A stretch of 8,727 nucleotides of DNA from positions 1-8,727 of the forward strand of contig DATAYA010000173.1 in assembly GCA_036272815.1 (NCBI GenBank). Reading direction: 5' to 3'. The position numbers were made by a program, and so were the translations under genes. The notes below the pieces were generated by a model. That model was not told the origin of the DNA and did no database searches. It saw only the letters and a program-made list of their open reading frames with translations. Origin of the DNA: DATAYA01 sp036272815 (GTDB lineage: Bacteria; Pseudomonadota; Alphaproteobacteria; Acetobacterales; Acetobacteraceae). This document shows positions 1 through 5,768 of this stretch, in pieces; the stretch's first letter is position 1; each line of letters starts with the position of its first letter.

Positions 1-1240
1 CGACGATCATCAGGCTGGTGCCGCCAAAATAGAAGGGCAGGCCGTAGCGGCTGATGAGGATCTGGGGGATCAGGCAGACCAGTGTCACGTAGAGCGCGCC
101 CACCGTGGTCAGCCGCGTCAGCACATAGTCGAAGTAGTCCGCCGTCGCGCGGCCGGGCCGGATGCCGGGGATGAAACCGCCGTATTTCTTGAGGTTGTCG
201 GCAGTCTCCTCAGGGTTGAACACGACCGCGGTATAGAAATAGCTGAAAAAGATGATGAGCGCCGCATACAGCGCCATGTAGAGCGGCTGCCCGTTCGCGA
301 GCTGGGCGGCGAGGAAACTGATCCAGGCCGGCCCGTGCGCCTGGCTGAAGCCGGCAATCGTCGCCGGGATCAGCAGGATCGAGCTGGCGAAGATCGGCGG
401 GATCACGCCCGAGGTGTTGAGCTTGAGCGGCATGTGCGTCGAGTCGCCGCCGAACATCCGATTGCCGACCTGCCGCTTCGGATACTGCACCACCACCCGC
501 CGCATCGCGCGCTCCATGAACACGATGAAGGCGATCACCGCGAAGGCCATCACGAAGAACCCGATGATGACGATCGGGCTCAACGCGCCGGTGCGGCCCA
601 GCTCCAGCAGGTTGGCGATGGCGCTCGGCATGTTGGCGATGATGCCGGCCATGATGATGAGGCTGGTGCCGTTGCCGACGCCGCGCGCCGTGATCTGCTC
701 GCCGACCCACATCAGGAACATCGTCCCGCCGACCAGCGTGATGACGCAGGAGACCTGGAAGAACAGGCCCGGATCGATCACCGCCGGCCCGGCCGCGCCG
801 CGCATGCTCTCGAGCCCGATCGCGATGCCATAGGACTGGAAGGCCGCGATCACCACGGTCAGGTACCGCGTGTACTGGTTCATCTTCATGCGGCCCTGCT
901 CGCCCTCTTTCTTCAGGGCCTCGAGCGAGGGGACCGCCGCCGACATCAACTGCACGATGATGCTGGCGCTGATATAGGGCATCAGCGCCAGCGCGAAGAC
1001 GGTCATCCGGCTCAGCGCGCCGCCGGAGAACATGTCGAACATGCCGAGGATGCCGCCGCCATGCTGCTGGAACAGCTCGGCCATGACGGTCGCATCGACG
1101 CCGGGGACGGGGATGTAGGTGCCGATGCGATAGACGATCAGCGCGCCCAGGGTGAACCAGATGCGCTTCTTGAGTTCCGTCGCCTTGGCGAAGGTGCCGA
1201 GGTTGAGGTTTGCCGCAAGCTGCTCGGCCGTCGAGGCCAT
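1..1240 (-). CDS. secY: Protein translocase subunit SecY (5' part; C-terminus runs off the window)
   Basis: SecY is the pore subunit of the SecYEG inner-membrane channel, which passes unfolded proteins across or into the membrane together with SecA or the ribosome. The visible 413 codons begin MASTAEQLAANLNLGTF and stop inside TM10 (LPFYFGGTSLMIV). About 30-40 residues are therefore missing against the usual 440-odd. Visible landmarks are TM1 at about 26-43, the plug region around 60-75, TM2 with the SecY signature ALMPYISASIIVQL (85-98), TM5 with GVGNGTSLIIMAGI (187-200), and the cytosolic C5 loop with GGFIPGIRPG (354-363). The arginine of GIRPG corresponds to the SecA-interaction arginine 357 of E. 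coli. The ATG at 1240 is preceded by AGGAAG. It lies 110 nt after rplO, the largest gap in the window, and a terminator-like hairpin sits in that gap, so its expression may be set apart from the ribosomal genes. Identity is certain. Confidence 0.97.
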   Translation of the reverse strand, partial: MASTAEQLAANLNLGTFAKATELKKRIWFTLGALIVYRIGTYIPVPGVDATVMAELFQQHGGGILGMFDMFSGGALSRMTVFALALMPYISASIIVQLMSAAVPSLEALKKEGEQGRMKMNQYTRYLTVVIAAFQSYGIAIGLESMRGAAGPAVIDPGLFFQVSCVITLVGGTMFLMWVGEQITARGVGNGTSLIIMAGIIANMPSAIANLLELGRTGALSPIVIIGFFVMAFAVIAFIVFMERAMRRVVVQYPKRQVGNRMFGGDSTHMPLKLNTSGVIPPIFASSILLIPATIAGFSQAHGPAWISFLAAQLANGQPLYMALYAALIIFFSYFYTAVVFNPEETADNLKKYGGFIPGIRPGRATADYFDYVLTRLTTVGALYVTLVCLIPQILISRYGLPFYFGGTSLMIV

Positions 1241-1244
1241 GACG

Positions 1245-1250
1245 CTTCCT
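1245..1250 (-). promoter_or_regulatory. Ribosome-binding site of secY
   Basis: On the minus strand AGGAAG lies four bases before the ATG at 1240, within AGCGAGGAAGCGTCATG. It supports that start. It begins only a few bases after the T-run of the upstream hairpin, so folding of that hairpin could affect access to it. Confidence 0.6.
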
Positions 1251-1255
1251 CGCTG

Positions 1256-1295
1256 AAAAACGACGCGGCGCCGCAGGAGACCCCGGGCGCCGCGT
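1256..1295 (-). terminator. Terminator- or attenuator-like stem-loop before secY
   Basis: Seen directly: on the minus strand a perfect 10-bp GC-rich stem, ACGCGGCGCC (1295-1286) pairing with GGCGCCGCGT (1272-1263), encloses a 13-nt loop. Two bases later comes TTTTT (1260-1256). This is the architecture of a weak intrinsic terminator, placed between rplO and the secY ribosome-binding site. Inference: it may let only part of the transcripts read into secY, or act as an attenuator. The short T-run argues for partial termination at most, because secY and the genes expected behind it are essential. Confidence 0.5.
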
Positions 1296-1312
1296 AACCC
1301 TAGCTTCTACTC

Positions 1313-1337
1313 TGCCCCGCCGCCCTGGTTCGGGGCA
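1313..1337 (-). repeat. Inverted repeat in the rplO-secY spacer
   Basis: TGCCCCG (minus strand 1337-1331) and CGGGGCA (1319-1313) form a perfect 7-bp stem around an 11-nt loop, 14 nt after the rplO stop codon. No T-run follows on the minus strand, so it is not an intrinsic terminator by itself. It may stabilise the 3' end of the upstream message or pair alternatively with the neighbouring hairpin. Confidence 0.4.
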
Positions 1338-1350
1338 AGCGTGGCGCCGG

Positions 1351-1851
1351 TTACGTGCCGGCTGCCGGCGCCGGCGCTTCGGCGGCCGGAGCCACCAGCC
1401 GACGCACGCTGCCGCCCGCCTGCTCGACCGCCGCGACCGCCGCGACCGAGGCGCCGGACACCTCGACCGTCACCGCGCGGGTGATCTCGCCGCCGGCCAG
1501 CAGCCGAACGCCCGCGACGCGTCGGCCCTGCACGAGGCCGGCCGCGCGCAGGCTCGCCTCCGTGATCGGCTGCGCGGCATCGAGCCTGCCGGCCACGATC
1601 GCCGCCTCCAGCCGGCCGAGATTGATCGGCGCGTACTCGACGCGGAAATGATTGCGGAACCCGCGCTTCGGCAGCCGGCGATAGATCGGGAGCTGGCCGC
1701 CCTCGAAGCCATTGATCGCGACACCCTCGCGCGCCTTCTGGCCCTTGACGCCCTTGCCGGAGGTCTTGCCCTTGCCCGAGCCGATCCCCCGCCCGAGCCG
1801 CTTGGCGCGATACCGGGAGCCGGGATTGTCGCGCAGTTCATTCAGATTCAT
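1351..1851 (-). CDS. rplO: 50S ribosomal protein L15
   Basis: L15 (uL15) is a late-assembling 50S protein that binds 23S rRNA. The 166-residue product starts MNLNELRDNPGSRYRAKRLG. It carries the glycine/lysine-rich rRNA-binding arm GRGIGSGKGKTSGKGVKGQKAR (21-42) and the family stretch FEGGQLPIYRRLPKRGF. A more divergent globular C-terminal half follows, ending in an Ala/Pro tail (PAAEAPAPAAGT) that is longer than in E. coli L15 (144 aa). I chose the ATG at 1851 because GGAGG (1858-1862) stands six bases before it. An in-frame ATG at 1857 would add two residues but abuts the Shine-Dalgarno sequence with no spacer. The start overlaps the rpmD end by 14 nt, so the two are probably translationally coupled. 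It is the last ribosomal gene before secY. Confidence 0.96.
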   Translation of the reverse strand: MNLNELRDNPGSRYRAKRLGRGIGSGKGKTSGKGVKGQKAREGVAINGFEGGQLPIYRRLPKRGFRNHFRVEYAPINLGRLEAAIVAGRLDAAQPITEASLRAAGLVQGRRVAGVRLLAGGEITRAVTVEVSGASVAAVAAVEQAGGSVRRLVAPAAEAPAPAAGT

Positions 1852-2032
1852 GGACATCCTCCACCTGGACGAGGTGGGCCACCTTGCGGATCATGCCACG
1901 GATCGCCGGCGTATCGTCGAGCACCCGGCTCCGTCGCACCTTGTTGAGACCAAGCCCGACCAGCGTCTCCCGCTGCCCCGGCTTGCGCCCGGCGACCGAG
2001 GCCACCTGCGTGACGCGGAGCTTTTCAGACAT
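1838..2032 (-). CDS. rpmD: 50S ribosomal protein L30
   Basis: L30 (uL30) is a small 50S surface protein that binds 23S rRNA. The 64-residue product matches the compact ferredoxin-like L30 fold. Its N-terminal strand is LRVTQVASVAGRKPGQRETL, followed by the family helix-turn GLGLNKVRRSRVLDDTPAIRG and a final strand VAHLVQVEDV. Length is close to the usual 58-62 residues. Its ATG lies inside the end of rpsE (8-nt overlap), and its own end overlaps the rplO start, so it is locked between two coupled junctions. Alphaproteobacteria generally keep this gene, although some bacteria lack it. Confidence 0.95.
   Translation of the reverse strand: MSEKLRVTQVASVAGRKPGQRETLVGLGLNKVRRSRVLDDTPAIRGMIRKVAHLVQVEDVHESE
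1858..1862 (-). promoter_or_regulatory. Shine-Dalgarno of rplO, deciding its start
   Basis: GGAGG on the minus strand lies inside the last rpmD codons. It is six bases from the ATG at 1851 and zero bases from the in-frame ATG at 1857. The spacing favours 1851 as the rplO start. Confidence 0.6.
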
Positions 2033-2633
2033 TGGCCTGCGCCTCCTCGCCCGCGGCCGCGCCCGCCACCGGCTCGCGGCGCGGCAGGATGTCGGAGACC
2101 TTGCGGCCGCGCCGCGTCGCGACCGAGCGCGGGCTCGCGCACCGGGTCAGCGCGTCGAACGTCGCCTTGACCATGTTGTGCGGGTTGCGGCTGCCGAGCG
2201 ACTTCGCCACCACGTCGCCGATGCCGAGCGTCTCGAACACCGCCCGCATCGGGCCGCCGGCAATGATCCCGGTGCCCGCGCTCGCACTGCGCAGCACCAC
2301 GCGCCCGGCGCCGAACCGGCCCTGCACGTCGTGATGCAGCGTGCGGCCTTCCTTCATCGGCACCCGGATCAGCCCGCGCTTGGCGCGCTCGGTCGCCTTG
2401 CGGATCGCCTCCGGCACCTCGCGCGCCTTGCCGGCGCCGAAACCGACGCGGCCCTTCTGGTCGCCCACCACCACCAGGGCGGCGAAGGCGAAGCGCCGGC
2501 CGCCCTTCACCACCTTCGCCACGCGATTAATGGTGACCAGCTTGTCGATCAGCTCGTCGCCATCGCGGTCCTGGCTGCGACCGCGGTCCCGGTCGCGATC
2601 GCGCCCGCCGCCGCCTCGTGCGTCCCGTGCCAT
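2025..2633 (-). CDS. rpsE: 30S ribosomal protein S5, with RD-rich N-terminal extension
   Basis: S5 (uS5) contacts the 530 loop and helix 34 region and supports decoding accuracy. The 202-residue product has a double-stranded-RNA-binding-like N-domain (about 28-92) with the signature from GGRRFAF to GDQKGRVGFG. A C-domain (about 105-183) follows with GTGIIAGGPMRAV and the GSRNPHNMVKATFDAL stretch. The VKGG loop (42-45), where spectinomycin-resistance changes occur in E. coli, is wild-type. Compared with the 167-residue E. coli protein it gains an Arg/Asp-rich leader (residues 4-26, including RDRDRDRGRSQDRD) and an Ala/Glu tail (184-202). TGAGAGGA precedes the ATG, built partly from the rplR stop codon 14 nt upstream. 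Its last codons hold the rpmD start. Confidence 0.97.
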   Translation of the reverse strand: MARDARGGGGRDRDRDRGRSQDRDGDELIDKLVTINRVAKVVKGGRRFAFAALVVVGDQKGRVGFGAGKAREVPEAIRKATERAKRGLIRVPMKEGRTLHHDVQGRFGAGRVVLRSASAGTGIIAGGPMRAVFETLGIGDVVAKSLGSRNPHNMVKATFDALTRCASPRSVATRRGRKVSDILPRREPVAGAAAGEEAQANV

Positions 2634-2647
2634 AATTCAGGTTCCTC

Positions 2648-3010
2648 TCAGAACGCCAGCCCGCCCTCGCGGGCGGCGTCGGCCAGCGCGCGGATGCGGC
2701 CGTGATAAAGATAGGCGCCGCGGTCGAACACCACTTCCTTGACGCCGGCCGCGATCGCACGCTCGGCGACCAGCCTGCCGACCGCCGTGGCGGCGCCCTT
2801 GTCGGCGCCGGTCTTGAGGTCGGCGCGCAAGCCGCGGTCGAGCGAGGAGGCGGCGGCCAGCGTGCGCCCCTGCCCGTCGTCGATCACCTGCGCATAGATG
2901 TGCTTGCCGGAGCGGAACACCGACAGGCGCGGCCGTCCCGCACCCTTGTGCCGCAACTGGAAGCGCAGGCGCTCGCGCCGGCGGCTCCGAAGATCGGGAT
3001 GCGCGCTCAT
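2648..3010 (-). CDS. rplR: 50S ribosomal protein L18
   Basis: L18 (uL18) binds 5S rRNA and, with L5, anchors it in the central protuberance of the 50S subunit. The 120-residue product has the basic N-terminus (RSRRRERLRFQLR), the strand motif RPRLSVFRSGKHIYAQVIDD (26-45), and the C-terminal L18 hallmark VKEVVFDRGAYLYHGRIRALADAAREGGL (90-118). Length is that of the family (117-122). The ATG at 3010 shares its A with the rplF stop codon (TGATG). An in-frame GTG three bases upstream is possible but would be an inferior start codon. The Shine-Dalgarno candidate AAGGAAGG is inside the rplF 3' end at long spacing, so translation probably depends on coupling to rplF. Confidence 0.96.
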   Translation of the reverse strand: MSAHPDLRSRRRERLRFQLRHKGAGRPRLSVFRSGKHIYAQVIDDGQGRTLAAASSLDRGLRADLKTGADKGAATAVGRLVAERAIAAGVKEVVFDRGAYLYHGRIRALADAAREGGLAF

Positions 3011-3543
3011 CACTTCTTCTTGCCTTCCTTGCGCCGGATCGTCTCGGTGTCGTAGCGCACGCCCTTGCCCTTGTACGGCTCGGGCGGACGGAAGCTGCGG
3101 ATTTCCGCCGCGACCTGGCCCACCAGGCGCTTGTCCACGCCGGCAACCGTGATCGCCGTCGGCCGCGGCGTGGTGATCGTGATGCCCTCGGGGATCGGGA
3201 ACACCACGTCATGCGAGAAGCCGAGATTGATCGTCAGCGTCCGACCCGCCACCGCCGCACGATAGCCGGTGCCGGTGATCTCCATCGTCTTCGTGTACCC
3301 GTCCGACACGCCGCGCACCATGTTCGCGACCAGCGCCCGCGTCGTGCCCCACATCATCCGCGCCCGCGTCTCCTGGCTGCGCGGATTGATCGAGACGCGG
3401 GCGCCGTCGATCTCGGCATCCACCAGATCGGTCAGCTCCAGCGACAGCGTGCCGAGCCGGCCCTTGGCCGAGAGCGTGCGCCCGGCGAGCGCCATCTGCA
3501 CGCCCTGCGGAACCTCGACCGGATACTTGCCTACGCGCGACAT
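3010..3543 (-). CDS. rplF: 50S ribosomal protein L6
   Basis: L6 (uL6) sits near the factor-binding site by the sarcin-ricin loop and helps 50S assembly. The 177-residue product, the same length as in E. coli, begins MSRVGKYPVEVPQGV. It shows the two similar alpha/beta domains of the family, the conserved GTGYRAAVAGRTLTINLGFSH-type segment (91-111), and the L6 signature PEPYKGKGV (154-162) in the C-terminal RNA-binding region, ending KEGKKK. A longer in-frame start exists 66 bases upstream inside rpsH. I rejected it because MSRVGK is the universal L6 N-terminus. The gene follows rpsH after 10 nt and overlaps rplR by one base. Confidence 0.97.
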   Translation of the reverse strand: MSRVGKYPVEVPQGVQMALAGRTLSAKGRLGTLSLELTDLVDAEIDGARVSINPRSQETRARMMWGTTRALVANMVRGVSDGYTKTMEITGTGYRAAVAGRTLTINLGFSHDVVFPIPEGITITTPRPTAITVAGVDKRLVGQVAAEIRSFRPPEPYKGKGVRYDTETIRRKEGKKK

Positions 3544-3553
3544 TCGCTTTCTC

Positions 3554-3952
3554 TCAGAACACGCGGCAGAGGACTTCGCCGCCGACATTGGCGGCGCGGG
3601 CCTCGGCATCGCTCAGCACGCCTCGCGGCGTCGACAGGATGGAAATGCCCAAGCCCGCATAGTGCCGGGGGATTTCCTTCATCTTCGAATACACCCGCCG
3701 TCCCGGCTTGGAGATGCGGGTGATCTCCTTGATGACCGGCTGGCCCTCGGCATATTTCAGCTCGATGCGAAGCTGCGCGATACCCGGGCGCAGCTCCTCC
3801 GCCGAGAAGCCGCGGATATAGCCCTCGCGCTTGAGCACGTCGAGCACGTTGGCGCGCAGCTTGCTGGCCGGGGCGACGCACATCGAATGGCGGCTGCGCT
3901 GCGCGTTGCGGATGCGGGTGAGCATGTCGCCCAAAGGATCGGAGAGAGACAT
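3554..3952 (-). CDS. rpsH: 30S ribosomal protein S8
   Basis: S8 (uS8) binds helix 21 of 16S rRNA, organises the central domain of the 30S subunit, and in E. coli is the translational repressor of the spc operon. The 132-residue product has the N-domain SLSDPLGDMLTRIRNAQ and the central SKPGRRVYSK loop (81-90). The C-terminal signature GLGISILSTPRGVLSDAEARA (100-120) is followed by NVGGEVLCRVF. The STPxGV variant of this motif is typical of Alphaproteobacteria. A Shine-Dalgarno sequence AAGGAAGG stands six bases before the ATG, overlapping the rpsN stop, with a 12-nt gap. Whether S8 regulates this operon cannot be read from the sequence; see the finding on the rplX-rplE junction. Confidence 0.97.
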   Translation of the reverse strand: MSLSDPLGDMLTRIRNAQRSRHSMCVAPASKLRANVLDVLKREGYIRGFSAEELRPGIAQLRIELKYAEGQPVIKEITRISKPGRRVYSKMKEIPRHYAGLGISILSTPRGVLSDAEARAANVGGEVLCRVF

Positions 3953-3964
3953 CGCGGGCCTTCC

Positions 3965-4270
3965 TTACCAGCTCGCCTTGACCACGCCGGGCAACTGGCC
4001 GGTGCTCGCCAGCTCCCGCAGCATGATCCGGCTCACCTTGAACTTGCGGTAATTGGCACGCGCGCGCCCGGTCAGCTCGCAGCGCAGGCGCCAGCGGTTG
4101 GCGGCGCCGTTGCGCGGCAGTTGCGCGAGCTTGATCGTGGCCTCGAACCGCGCCTCGACCGGGCTCTCGCGGTCCATCACCACCGACTTCAGCGCCGCCC
4201 GCTTCGCACGCTCGCGCTTGATCAGCGCCTCGCGGAAATTGTTGCGGTTGACCGAGGACTTCTTTGCCAT
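3965..4270 (-). CDS. rpsN: 30S ribosomal protein S14, long zinc-independent form
   Basis: S14 (uS14) lies in the 30S head near the A and P sites and is needed for subunit assembly. The 101-residue product is the long C-minus type. It lacks the two CxxC pairs of the short zinc-binding S14; the only cysteine is in RLRCELTGR. It keeps the C-terminal core RCELTGRARANYRKFKVSRIMLRELASTGQLPGVVKASW (63-101) and the basic N-terminus AKKSSVNRNN. As a zinc-free form it would not depend on zinc supply. It starts after a 66-nt spacer with a hairpin and a Shine-Dalgarno sequence that matches the 16S tail over eight bases. This suggests independent re-initiation rather than coupling to rplE. Confidence 0.97.
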   Translation of the reverse strand: MAKKSSVNRNNFREALIKRERAKRAALKSVVMDRESPVEARFEATIKLAQLPRNGAANRWRLRCELTGRARANYRKFKVSRIMLRELASTGQLPGVVKASW

Positions 4271-4280
4271 GCGCTTCTCT

Positions 4281-4288
4281 TCACCTCC
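4281..4288 (-). promoter_or_regulatory. Extended Shine-Dalgarno of rpsN
   Basis: GGAGGTGA on the minus strand is complementary to eight bases of the conserved 16S rRNA 3' tail (TCACCTCC). It is ten bases from the rpsN ATG. It is the longest such match I see in the window and fits re-initiation after the rplE-rpsN spacer. Confidence 0.65.
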
Positions 4289-4295
4289 GGAACCT

Positions 4296-4312
4296 GCCGG
4301 ACCCTGTCCGGC
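4296..4312 (-). repeat. Hairpin in the rplE-rpsN spacer
   Basis: GCCGGAC and GTCCGGC form a perfect 7-bp stem with a 3-nt loop, 24 nt after the rplE stop and 7 nt before the rpsN Shine-Dalgarno sequence. No T-run follows on the transcribed strand, so it is not a terminator for this operon. It could be an mRNA-processing or protein-binding site; the sequence does not tell which. Confidence 0.45.
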
Positions 4313-4336
4313 GGTTTTCCAATCCAGTTGTCGCGA

Positions 4337-5074
4337 TCAGGCCGCGAACGGCAGGTCAAAGCCCTTGAGCAGAGCTTTCGCCTCATTGTCCGTCCTGGCC
4401 GTGGTCACGAACACGATGTCCATGCCGCGGACATTCTCCACCCGGTCATAGTTGATCTCGGGGAAGATGATCTGCTCCTTCAGGCCCATCGCGAAATTGC
4501 CGCGCCCGTCGAAGCCCTTCGCACCGAAGCCGCGGAAGTCGCGCTGCCGCGGCAGGGCGACCGTCACCAGCCGGTCGAGGAACTCGTACATCCGCGCCCG
4601 CCGCAGCGTCACCTTGCAGCCGATCGGCAGGCCCTTGCGGATCTTGAAGCCCGCGATCGCCTTCTTCGCCAGCGTCCGCACCGGCCGCTGGCCGGAGATC
4701 AACGCGAGTTCGCCGACCGCGCTGTCGAGCTGCTTGCCGTCGGTCGCGGCCTCGCCCACGCCCATGTTGATGACGATCTTCTCCAGCCGCGGCACCTGCA
4801 TCGGGTTGGTGTAGCCGAACTGCTCCTGCATGGCCGCGCGCACGCGCTCGCGATATTGCTTCTGCAGCCGCGGCATCTCCTCGGGCGCGGCCTTCGCGAC
4901 CGCGGCGTTCGCGGTCTCGGCCTCGCGGCGACGCTCGGCGCCTGCCGTCTTCTTCGGTGGCGGCGCACCGGCGCCGCGGCCGCCCGGCTGCTTGGTCGCC
5001 GCCTTGCCGCCGCCTGCCTTGCCGGGCCCGGCCTTGCCCTTCGCCGCGCCGCCCTTGCCTTTCGTGCCGCTCAT
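4337..5074 (-). CDS. rplE: 50S ribosomal protein L5 with a 66-residue N-terminal extension
   Basis: L5 (uL5) binds 5S rRNA in the central protuberance and contacts the P-site tRNA and S13 (bridge B1b). The frame encodes 245 residues. The last 179, from MPRLQKQYRERVRAAM, match a full-length ordinary L5, including the signature LALISGQRPVRTLAKKA (123-139), KGLPIGCKVTLRRARMYEFLDRL and FPEINYDRVENVRGMDIVFVTTA. Residues 1-46 are a Lys/Gly/Ala/Pro-rich stretch with no acidic residue; residues 47-66 are a charged, likely helical linker. I chose the long start because GAGGG lies eight bases before the ATG at 5074 and the frame opens 4 nt after the rplX stop. An alternative ATG at 4876 would give the standard length, but its GAGGAG abuts the ATG and it would leave a 202-nt gap. 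L5 identity is certain, the start less so. Confidence 0.93.
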   Translation of the reverse strand: MSGTKGKGGAAKGKAGPGKAGGGKAATKQPGGRGAGAPPPKKTAGAERRREAETANAAVAKAAPEEMPRLQKQYRERVRAAMQEQFGYTNPMQVPRLEKIVINMGVGEAATDGKQLDSAVGELALISGQRPVRTLAKKAIAGFKIRKGLPIGCKVTLRRARMYEFLDRLVTVALPRQRDFRGFGAKGFDGRGNFAMGLKEQIIFPEINYDRVENVRGMDIVFVTTARTDNEAKALLKGFDLPFAA

Positions 5075-5078
5075 CGCC

Positions 5079-5399
5079 TCAACCCTCGATCACGGCGCCG
5101 GTCGCCTTCGCGACCCGCGCCTTCGTGCCGTCCTCCGACACCCGGAATCCGACCCGCGTCGGCTTGTCGGATTTCGGGTCGACCAGCATCAGGTTCGACA
5201 CATGCACCGGCGCCTCGACATCGACGATGCCGCCGGCTTGCCCCACGCCGCGCGCCTTGGTGTGGCGGCGCGCGATCGCGACCCCCTGCACCACGGCGCG
5301 GTTCTCCTTCGGGATCACCCGCAGCACCTCGCCGCGGCGGCCCTTGCCGGCGCCCGCGATCACCACGACGGTATCGCCCTTCCTGATCCGCGCCGCCAT
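5079..5399 (-). CDS. rplX: 50S ribosomal protein L24
   Basis: L24 (uL24) initiates 50S assembly by binding the 5' end of 23S rRNA and lies by the tunnel exit. The 106-residue product opens with a KOW motif, RIRKGDTVVVIAGAGKGRRGEVLRV (4-28), which contains the L24 signature GDTVVVIAGAGKG. It continues with HTKARGVGQAGGIVDVEAPVHVSNLMLVDP (46-75) and the KPTRVGFRV strand near the C-terminus. Length is typical (102-107). Its ATG shares a base with the rplN stop (TGATG), and rplE begins 4 nt after it. Confidence 0.97.
   Translation of the reverse strand: MAARIRKGDTVVVIAGAGKGRRGEVLRVIPKENRAVVQGVAIARRHTKARGVGQAGGIVDVEAPVHVSNLMLVDPKSDKPTRVGFRVSEDGTKARVAKATGAVIEG
5083..5087 (-). promoter_or_regulatory. 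Shine-Dalgarno supporting the long rplE start
   Basis: GAGGG on the minus strand lies within the last rplX codons, eight bases before the ATG at 5074. This normal spacing supports translation of the extended L5. Confidence 0.55.
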
Positions 5400-5767
5400 C
5401 ACAGAACCTCCGGCGCGAGACTGATGATCTTCATGAAGCGCCGCGCGCGCAGCTCGCGCACCACCGGGCCGAAGATGCGGGTGCCGATCGGCTCCTGCTG
5501 CTTGTTGATGAGCACGGCGGCGTTGCGGTCGAAGCGGATGGCACTTCCGTCCGGCCGGCGCACCGGAAACGACGTGCGCACGATCACCGCCTGGTGCACG
5601 TCGCCCTTCTTCACCTTGCCACGCGGGATCGCATCCTTCACGGAGACCACGATCACGTCGCCGACCGACGCCGTCTTGCGCTTGCTGCCGCCGAGCACCT
5701 TGATGCACTGCACGCGGCGCGCGCCGGAATTGTCGGCGACCTCGAGGTTGCTCTCGACGCTGATCAT
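5399..5767 (-). CDS. rplN: 50S ribosomal protein L14
   Basis: L14 (uL14) lies at the subunit interface, forms bridges B5 and B8, and is the docking site of the silencing factor RsfS. The 122-residue product has the family's usual length. It begins MISVESNLEVADNSGARRVQCIKVLGG, carries the signature AVIVRTSFPVRRPDGSAIRFDRNAAVLI, and ends in GTRIFGPVVRELRARRFMKIISLAPEVL. In E. coli it is the first gene of the spc operon. Here only one base separates it from rpsQ, and its Shine-Dalgarno GAGGGAG is formed by the last rpsQ codons. It therefore appears to be read as a direct continuation of the S10 operon. It overlaps rplX by one base. Confidence 0.97.
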   Translation of the reverse strand: MISVESNLEVADNSGARRVQCIKVLGGSKRKTASVGDVIVVSVKDAIPRGKVKKGDVHQAVIVRTSFPVRRPDGSAIRFDRNAAVLINKQQEPIGTRIFGPVVRELRARRFMKIISLAPEVL

Positions 5768-5768
5768 C

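Noticed and set aside
335..1297. Plus-strand open frame opposite secY
   Set aside because: The product is His/Asp/Arg-rich, which is the typical antisense shadow of a membrane-protein gene. The minus strand clearly encodes SecY.
3011..3013. GTG start for rplR one codon upstream
   Set aside because: The ATG at 3010 is the stronger start codon and forms the TGATG overlap seen at other junctions. The difference is one residue.
4296..4320. Plus-strand reading of the rplE-rpsN hairpin followed by TTTT as a terminator
   Set aside because: No gene is transcribed on the plus strand here, so a terminator in that direction has no transcript to end.
4337..4876. Shorter rplE starting at the internal ATG at 4876
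   Set aside because: It would give the standard 179-residue L5, but GAGGAG directly touches the ATG and a 202-nt open stretch would be left in a gapless operon. Kept as an alternative, not the main call.
3269..5386. Long plus-strand open frame of about 700 codons
   Set aside because: It runs antisense across rplF to rplX and is open only because stop codons are rare in GC-rich sequence. The Arg/Ala/His-rich product has no family features, and the opposite strand holds certain genes.
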